Below are positions 58,671 to 64,000 of a stretch of DNA of 64,000 nt, one piece after another. Each line of letters starts with the position of its first letter. The first letter of the stretch is position 1. The stretch is from Euryarchaeota archaeon UBA62. Lineage in GTDB: Archaea > Thermoplasmatota > Poseidoniia > Poseidoniales > Thalassarchaeaceae. The position numbers were made by a program, and so were the translations under genes. Where the stretch lies: the NCBI GenBank assembly GCA_002502095.1, contig DAPJ01000005.1, positions 151,407 to 215,406 on the forward strand, read 5' to 3'. Under the pieces are notes generated by a model. That model searched no databases. It was not told where the DNA came from and saw nothing but the letters and a program-made list of their open reading frames with translations.

Positions 58671-59657
58671 ATGGAAGACCCAATCGTCGTCTTGGTGGGC
58701 GGTCTCGCGGACACAATAGGGGTGCCCGAATTCTCTCTTTGGCTGTCATTTTGCTGGATTGGTGCACTATCCCTGGGATTCTCTTTTCATCGCGGAGATT
58801 CTCCCATGGCCGCGTACTCTGCGGCTGTTGGCTGGTCATTGCTTGGCCTCTTTTTCTACATGCAATCTGGACATTTCATAGAGATTGAAGACCCCTTGCT
58901 AGTTCTGATGACTGCTGGAGCTCTTCCAGCTGGTATCGCCCTAGGAATTTGGGAGGTTAGGAACTGGGAGCTCCAAAATGAGTCTCTGATATGGCTTAGA
59001 GGAGCTGTGGCTTGGTCTGTGATTCCATATTATGCTGTATATAGCATACCTGTTCTGAATATGCAATTCGTTGAGATGACTGCACATAGTACGGAGTGGT
59101 TGTTAGAATTCTGTGGATTGGGATCATTCGAGGTTGGAGAAATAATGGTGGACCTTCCTAGTGGAGTGGTTGCCGCTTCTCAATGGGATGGAAGTAGATA
59201 TTTTCTAACTGAGCCACTTGGTGACAAGGGATTTTTCGCTCCGTTCAATTATTCTGATGGGACTCCAGTTAGTGTTAGTTTCATACTGGCCTGCTCGGCT
59301 TTGCAGTCGATGATTATCTTTGTAGGTGCGATTGTAGCTCTAAGGGGCGTTTCCTGGAAGCGTAAGACGAGGGGTTTACTGATCGCATTACCCACGATAC
59401 ACGTGCTAAATGTTTTCAGAAATGCGGGTATTGTATGGCTAAGTGACACTTACAATGGCTGGAGGCTGTTTCCTGGCTCTGACATTGATATGTTTGATTT
59501 CACACATAGTTATGCTGCAAAGGTAGCCAGTCTATTCGCTATGTTCCTATTGGCCACGGCTCTTTTTGATCTGCTACCAGAGTTGCACCGTCACATATTG
59601 AGAATCTCTAGACCGGTGACTAAGATCTTCATGAGAGCGAATGCTAAGTCATCTTGA
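58671..59657 (+). CDS. artA: Archaeosortase A-like membrane transpeptidase
   Basis: Multi-pass membrane enzyme that trims a C-terminal signal on surface proteins and attaches them to membrane lipid. The three catalytic residues sit in their family settings: C208 (ACSALQSM), R250 (NVFRNAGI) and H279 (FTHSYAAK). About 8 hydrophobic segments over 328 residues. Its presence implies PGF-CTERM-type proteins elsewhere in the genome. Convergent with the Lhr gene (nine-base overlap). Confidence 0.9.
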   Translation: MEDPIVVLVGGLADTIGVPEFSLWLSFCWIGALSLGFSFHRGDSPMAAYSAAVGWSLLGLFFYMQSGHFIEIEDPLLVLMTAGALPAGIALGIWEVRNWELQNESLIWLRGAVAWSVIPYYAVYSIPVLNMQFVEMTAHSTEWLLEFCGLGSFEVGEIMVDLPSGVVAASQWDGSRYFLTEPLGDKGFFAPFNYSDGTPVSVSFILACSALQSMIIFVGAIVALRGVSWKRKTRGLLIALPTIHVLNVFRNAGIVWLSDTYNGWRLFPGSDIDMFDFTHSYAAKVASLFAMFLLATALFDLLPELHRHILRISRPVTKIFMRANAKSS

Positions 59658-62600
59658 CCTTAACTTCTCATAAAGCTCGCCCGTTAATGGCATTTGATGT
59701 TCCCATGCGAATTCTTTCATGACTCTGAGAGCCTCCTTCTCTAGATCTGAGTCCCCTACGAAGTCCGTAACTTCTATTGTCGAGTTTCTTGTATTGGCTT
59801 TGAAAGCTGCAATGGGCTCTTCCTTATGGAATACTAAGTAAGCCGAGCCGAAGCCGAATCTCTCCCTCAGGATTGATCCAAAATAGTGAATCAATGGGTC
59901 CGAAGGTGGAATGACCAAATCCCTAGTTTTTGGAATCTGTTTTGAATCTAAAATTTCCTTCCTCCCCCAGCTGATATCATGCTGATCGTCAACTAGGAAT
60001 CCTTTGATTAGGGTTCCGTCCTCTTCGAATTCATGTAATACATCGCTAATCTCTTCAGGAGAGAAGGGAGTTCCTGCCAGTCTCTCAAGTTGCTTCATCG
60101 AAATAACAGGATACTCCTCAACCAGTTCTCTTAGATACTTCCTTTTTATTGACCAAAGGTCAGAGCTCTGTAGTGACTCTACGGTCTTGAAGCCTCCTCT
60201 GTAGTCTTGAACCAGGTGTCCACTTCTCACTAGGGGTGAGATAAGCTTCCTAAATTCGGCCCTACGCATTGCTAGCCTCTCCATGAAAACCGAAGGATCG
60301 TTATGGTTCCTGAAGAATTCTAAAACACCGAAATCATCATCATTAGGGGGTGCGTTTCTAATTGCCAGTAATCTCTGGAAGTGAGGAAGTCTGGCCCAAA
60401 CTTGATGTCCCCTAAGATTAGTACCTTGGTGAAGTTGCTCGGTTGCGGCCATAGATTGTAGATCAACTCTGAACATTTCACAACGTCCCCTGAGTGCGAA
60501 GTCATCCCTAAGTTCATCAATTTCCTTCAGAGCATGGGTTTCATTCTCCCACCTACTTATCTGATGAATATTGTGCGTATGGAAAAGAAGCCTATTCACC
60601 TCATTTCTCGGCCTAGGTTCAACGATTCCCCCGCGTATGTATCTCTCTCCGTCTCCCATGGAGACGAATCCAAGATCAGAAAGTATACCTTGGATATTAT
60701 CATCGCAGTCATGTACTGGGACTCCATTGAAAGAGTGCATCACAGATACATCTACTAATCTGTCACGATAGTTCTCTAGGAGCTCATTGAATGTGTCCTT
60801 GAATTCGTCTAGGTAAGAATGTGGAATATTCACGTCCTTAATCTCAAGATAGTCGTTAACTACGAACATCAATATCCTACCGATCGGGTCTACACCTTTG
60901 AAAACCGGATGATACCAACCTTGCTTCAGTATCATCCTTACTTCTTGTATGAAGCGACTACAGAACGGATCTGACTGTGCTAGAATTCTCATCTTTCTAT
61001 CTTCAGCTAATGGCGAGAGTAGCCTTTCAGCATCCACATGAGACGAGTAATAGTCTGTGGGATCGGGCTGTAATGCGACCACTCTACAAATCGTGCCCTC
61101 ATTTTCTAATTCCCTTAGTACTTCTGCGAGCTCTTCAACTGGCCTGCTGACGAAAAACCTCAGTGTGTGCAACCTTACTGGTCCTATCTTTGCTATTAAC
61201 TGGGCTAGTGCTTCGGGAAAGTCTAGTGGTTCGACGACACCATGAATTCTCCTAAATAGTGCTATTGATCTCTTTCTATTTGGGACATCAAGATATTGCT
61301 TGGCAACAACGAGTTGCCTCTCAAGATTAGATATGGCCCTCTTGATGCTTTTCTGAATATGTTGATTTTCCTTACCTCGGGGATACTCAGAAAGAAGTTC
61401 TGTTCTTGTGATGCCGTCTTCAGGGATTTTCTCGAGTATTTCTTCTTCCAAAGATCCCAGCCAAGGTTCCGAACGAAGTCCAAGAAGCATGGGTATCTGA
61501 TCGAGTGTTGTGTACCCTACCCTGTTGTGCAATAGTCTTCCGTTGTAAACGTCAGAGTCGTGCTTGAAGTCTTTCCAGTCTCTGAATCTGAAGTTCCTGA
61601 CCCTATGAAGTAGCTCGTCCCTTCTCTGAATCAACGCCAGTGATTTTATCGCTTCAGAAGGTTCAGAAAACTCCGTGAATGATTTCTGCAGGAGAAGTGT
61701 CTGAAGAGTACGATAATCAACTACTTCTACGCTACCACCAGTAATTCGATATTCATCTACTCTTAGGATGAACTCCCCTTCATCTGTTTGGGTGAAGAAG
61801 CCTATTGATACCAAGTTCCTCATCTCTAACTCTTGTAGGACTGATTCTACCTGTCCCACGGGGAATGGTAGCCTATCACTAAGTTGGTCAAGAGTCTGTG
61901 GACCTTCCGAGCCAAGCATGTCAAGTAGCTTCAGCCTTAGACAGTCTAGAGGGTCGGAAAGACTTGAAGAAGCCCATTTTGAAGGAGTGGCACCTGAGAA
62001 GTCTTCGGCTATCTCATACGTCAGCCCACCGGTGTAGAGGGCCCGTAAGTCCTCCATCTCGGATGCGCCTGCAACTGCAAGACAGCCAAGCGTACCATGG
62101 ACTCCTGCCATTCTAATAGAGAACCATTTATCATCAATTTGCTCGTGATTTGTATTTCTCACCTTGGTAATCAACCCCCTCTCTGCTAGCTCGTGTACCC
62201 ATTGTCGAATCACGGGGATTTCGATTCCATTGAGCTTCGAATTGTAAAGTGGATTGGTGAGGCTCCGCTCTAGCCCCCCTCCCATATCCATTAATCTCAG
62301 AAGATCAATAGCATTCTTCGGGGTGGCTACCTTTGACTGATAGTACTCAGAAATCATCTCCTTATCCAGATCTGTAGCCAGGGATCTAGCTCCCAGAAGA
62401 CGTCTCAGAATCTCAGGATCTACATCCTTAATCAGGTAAGCTCTAGTCCTTAGACTCAGAAGATCCTCAAATGCGGACATGAATAGCGTCATTCCGAGTG
62501 GAGAAGGCATTTTCACGCGCCTATGTACAATCCTGACATCCTCGCTATCCATTCTGGAGATGAAGCTGCGTAGTTGCTCCATATCTAAATCGCCATTTAG

Positions 62601-64000
62601 GATTTCACTCATCGCCTCTCTAATTATTACCGAGCCATCCATCTGGCGATGTTTTGTCATAATCGCCTCTGCCTTCTGCTGGAATTGCTTCGGACTAACT
62701 TCCTCAGCGCCGATTCTTCTAGGATTCAGCATACTCCTGGATGATACTTCCCTGAACCTCTTTGAGAACAGTTGGGAATCCATCATATATCTCTGGAGTA
62801 TTTCCTCGCTAGTGTCATTCCTAAATACCTCTGGAATCTTAGAAATTTCAACCTCATGGCTCAATTTTGCCATAAAACCATTCTCGTCAAATGAAAGCTC
62901 GTGAATGATTATATTTTCTTTAGAGGCGATTCCAGCGAAGAGATATCCCAAGGCCAGGTTGAATGCTCTTCCTCTGCAGGTAGTCACAACATAAGTCGGC
63001 AGAGGGGATTCTACCTGCTCGATAAGTATCCTGTCATTAGAAGGAACTTGGAACGTTGTAGCAACATGCTCGTCGAGGAACTGTTTCAGTGCCAATGCCA
63101 CGGGCCTGTTGAGCTGTAATGCTTCTGTCAGGATTGGCTCATAATCGGTTGCCATTCTTGCGCCTACAGAAATCTTACTCAGTAGTCTGAGGACAGCCTG
63201 ACTTAATTCATGTGTACGACTGTTTGCCTCGCCTGTCCATGAGGGTATTGTTGGCCTGTATCCGGTTGCAGGAGTGACATTTACCCTGGTCCCCCTCACA
63301 CTAGCTACCCTGTAGGTGGATCCTCCCAATAGGAATACGTCTCCGTTCCTTAGACTTGAAACGAAGGAGGATGAGAGCTGTCCCACCAAAGTTCCGTCTC
63401 CAGTGAAAACCAAGTAACTGTTATCTGGTGCAATAGTTCCTATATTGGTGTAGTATATCATCTGCGCAAATCCACGCTTTCCGAATCTATTATCTTCCCA
63501 GTCAAGCCAGACTCTTCTTTCCTCGTCAAGCATGTCCAGAACTTCGATATAATCATCGTAAGGAAGTGCCTTGTATGGCCATGATGATGTTACAAGAGAG
63601 TAGGCATCATCGATATCCCACTCCTTGATAATAGTGAGGCCGATTAGGAATTGTGCCAGAACATCGAGTGAATTCTGAGGGAATTTTAGTAAATCCATTT
63701 CTCCCTCCAAGATAGCCATTTGCAATGCAACGAGTTCCATCAGGTCATGGGGCGAGGTAGGTAGGAACCTAGCTCTTGGTAGTCCACCTACCTGATGTCC
63801 TGCTCTACCTATTCTCTGAAGGGCCGTTGCGATTGACCCCGGTGATCCAACTTGAATGACTAAATCCACCGAACCGATATCTATACCCATTTCAAGGCTG
63901 GACGAAGAAACAACACATCTCAGTAATCCATTCTTTAGCTTGCTTTCCACATCAAGTCTGATTGCCTTATCCATTGAACCGTGATGTCCCTCTACACCTT
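59649..64000 (-). CDS. lhr: Lhr-family ATP-dependent helicase, partial at the right edge
   Basis: Superfamily 2 DNA/RNA helicase. The first ATG visible in frame is internal: the frame stays open to the edge, giving GVEGHHGSMDKAIR, the family's HHGS...R block that opens RecA domain 2. Motif V SSSSLEMGIDIGSVDLVIQ and motif VI QRIGRAGH follow. About 1450 residues remain after this, far more than in the 850-900-residue archaeal Lhr and more like bacterial extended Lhr. The C-terminal region shows winged-helix-like stretches (RGLITKVRNTNHEQ, LVRSGHLVQDYRGGFK). Confidence 0.93.
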   Translation of the reverse strand, partial: GVEGHHGSMDKAIRLDVESKLKNGLLRCVVSSSSLEMGIDIGSVDLVIQVGSPGSIATALQRIGRAGHQVGGLPRARFLPTSPHDLMELVALQMAILEGEMDLLKFPQNSLDVLAQFLIGLTIIKEWDIDDAYSLVTSSWPYKALPYDDYIEVLDMLDEERRVWLDWEDNRFGKRGFAQMIYYTNIGTIAPDNSYLVFTGDGTLVGQLSSSFVSSLRNGDVFLLGGSTYRVASVRGTRVNVTPATGYRPTIPSWTGEANSRTHELSQAVLRLLSKISVGARMATDYEPILTEALQLNRPVALALKQFLDEHVATTFQVPSNDRILIEQVESPLPTYVVTTCRGRAFNLALGYLFAGIASKENIIIHELSFDENGFMAKLSHEVEISKIPEVFRNDTSEEILQRYMMDSQLFSKRFREVSSRSMLNPRRIGAEEVSPKQFQQKAEAIMTKHRQMDGSVIIREAMSEILNGDLDMEQLRSFISRMDSEDVRIVHRRVKMPSPLGMTLFMSAFEDLLSLRTRAYLIKDVDPEILRRLLGARSLATDLDKEMISEYYQSKVATPKNAIDLLRLMDMGGGLERSLTNPLYNSKLNGIEIPVIRQWVHELAERGLITKVRNTNHEQIDDKWFSIRMAGVHGTLGCLAVAGASEMEDLRALYTGGLTYEIAEDFSGATPSKWASSSLSDPLDCLRLKLLDMLGSEGPQTLDQLSDRLPFPVGQVESVLQELEMRNLVSIGFFTQTDEGEFILRVDEYRITGGSVEVVDYRTLQTLLLQKSFTEFSEPSEAIKSLALIQRRDELLHRVRNFRFRDWKDFKHDSDVYNGRLLHNRVGYTTLDQIPMLLGLRSEPWLGSLEEEILEKIPEDGITRTELLSEYPRGKENQHIQKSIKRAISNLERQLVVAKQYLDVPNRKRSIALFRRIHGVVEPLDFPEALAQLIAKIGPVRLHTLRFFVSRPVEELAEVLRELENEGTICRVVALQPDPTDYYSSHVDAERLLSPLAEDRKMRILAQSDPFCSRFIQEVRMILKQGWYHPVFKGVDPIGRILMFVVNDYLEIKDVNIPHSYLDEFKDTFNELLENYRDRLVDVSVMHSFNGVPVHDCDDNIQGILSDLGFVSMGDGERYIRGGIVEPRPRNEVNRLLFHTHNIHQISRWENETHALKEIDELRDDFALRGRCEMFRVDLQSMAATEQLHQGTNLRGHQVWARLPHFQRLLAIRNAPPNDDDFGVLEFFRNHNDPSVFMERLAMRRAEFRKLISPLVRSGHLVQDYRGGFKTVESLQSSDLWSIKRKYLRELVEEYPVISMKQLERLAGTPFSPEEISDVLHEFEEDGTLIKGFLVDDQHDISWGRKEILDSKQIPKTRDLVIPPSDPLIHYFGSILRERFGFGSAYLVFHKEEPIAAFKANTRNSTIEVTDFVGDSDLEKEALRVMKEFAWEHQMPLTGELYEKLRSR

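Noticed and set aside
1..64000. CRISPR arrays, insertion sequences, prophage or defence islands
   Set aside because: No regularly spaced direct repeats, transposase motifs or phage genes were seen; the window is mostly core chromosomal genes.

Overview
The window is archaeal chromosomal DNA. It encodes only archaeal/eukaryotic-type information machinery: ribosomal proteins S19e, L39e, L31e, S17e, L37Ae, uS7 and uS12, aEF-2, small primase PriS, PAN and a proteasome alpha subunit, the exosome (Rrp4/Rrp41/Rrp42), SBDS, MBF1, prefoldin beta, KEOPS subunits Kae1 and Pcc1, TiaS, Tsr3, KptA, Dph6 and archaeosortase A. Bacterial-type metabolic modules are mixed in: histidine degradation, the futalosine menaquinone route, preQ0 synthesis, methylmalonyl-CoA metabolism and heptose genes. 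Moderate GC, short intergenic gaps, ATGA-type overlaps and several promoters whose TATA box lies about one TATA-to-start distance from the start codon fit a streamlined, heterotrophic, mesophilic archaeon. My best guess is a marine Thermoplasmatota relative (Marine Group II/Poseidoniales-like); this is inference, not a database result.

Layout. 0.1-2 kb: ribosomal small-protein operon and a TrmJ-like tRNA methyltransferase. 2-6 kb: an AT-richer block with a ribbon-helix-helix regulator followed by folE-queE-queC-msrB-queD on the minus strand and a divergent sulfotransferase. 6-10 kb: methylmalonyl-CoA epimerase and mutase, a basic low-complexity protein, and Kae1. 10-18 kb: histidine utilisation (hutI divergent from Kae1; hutH, hutU, cyclodeaminase and formiminotransferase on the minus strand), with AlaX, a tRNA-Val and a mini zinc-ribbon gene between. 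18-27 kb: PAN, MBF1, Tsr3, a CBS-domain membrane protein, MetRS, an RDD protein, a Pro-rich protein and PriS. 27-32 kb: menaquinone genes mqnD, mqnA and mqnE, a half-size deoxyhypusine-hydroxylase-like HEAT protein and a split transketolase. 32-38 kb: ProRS, CoaBC, thiolase and KptA. 38-46 kb: isoprenoid genes (isopentenyl phosphate kinase, a fused IDI/prenyl synthase, a UbiD-family decarboxylase) around aEF-2, uS7 and uS12. 46-53 kb: TPR proteins, a Nudix protein and the proteasome/exosome superoperon. 53-64 kb: Dph6, PurB, a RecA-like ATPase, TiaS, GmhB, GmhA, archaeosortase and a very long Lhr helicase that runs off the right edge.

How the parts fit. RNA modification is a strong theme: archaeosine/queuosine precursor genes, t6A genes Kae1 and Pcc1, TiaS, TrmJ, Tsr3 and KptA. 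Translation-factor modification (Dph6, possible hypusine-type hydroxylation) appears beside aEF-2. Catabolism runs from histidine to glutamate plus one-carbon folate units, and through thiolase and methylmalonyl-CoA. Membrane lipid synthesis is represented by the probable decarboxylase, IPK and IDI/GGPP synthase steps.

The observations I rate highest are: a QueC that lacks all four conserved zinc-ligand cysteines although it sits in an intact preQ0 cluster; a 159-residue protein that looks like one half of eukaryotic deoxyhypusine hydroxylase with HE motifs 33 residues apart; a fused type I IDI/prenyl synthase overlapping IPK; a perfect 20-bp palindrome just upstream of methylmalonyl-CoA mutase; and a heptose gene pair co-directional with TiaS. 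No CRISPR array, IS element or rRNA gene was seen.
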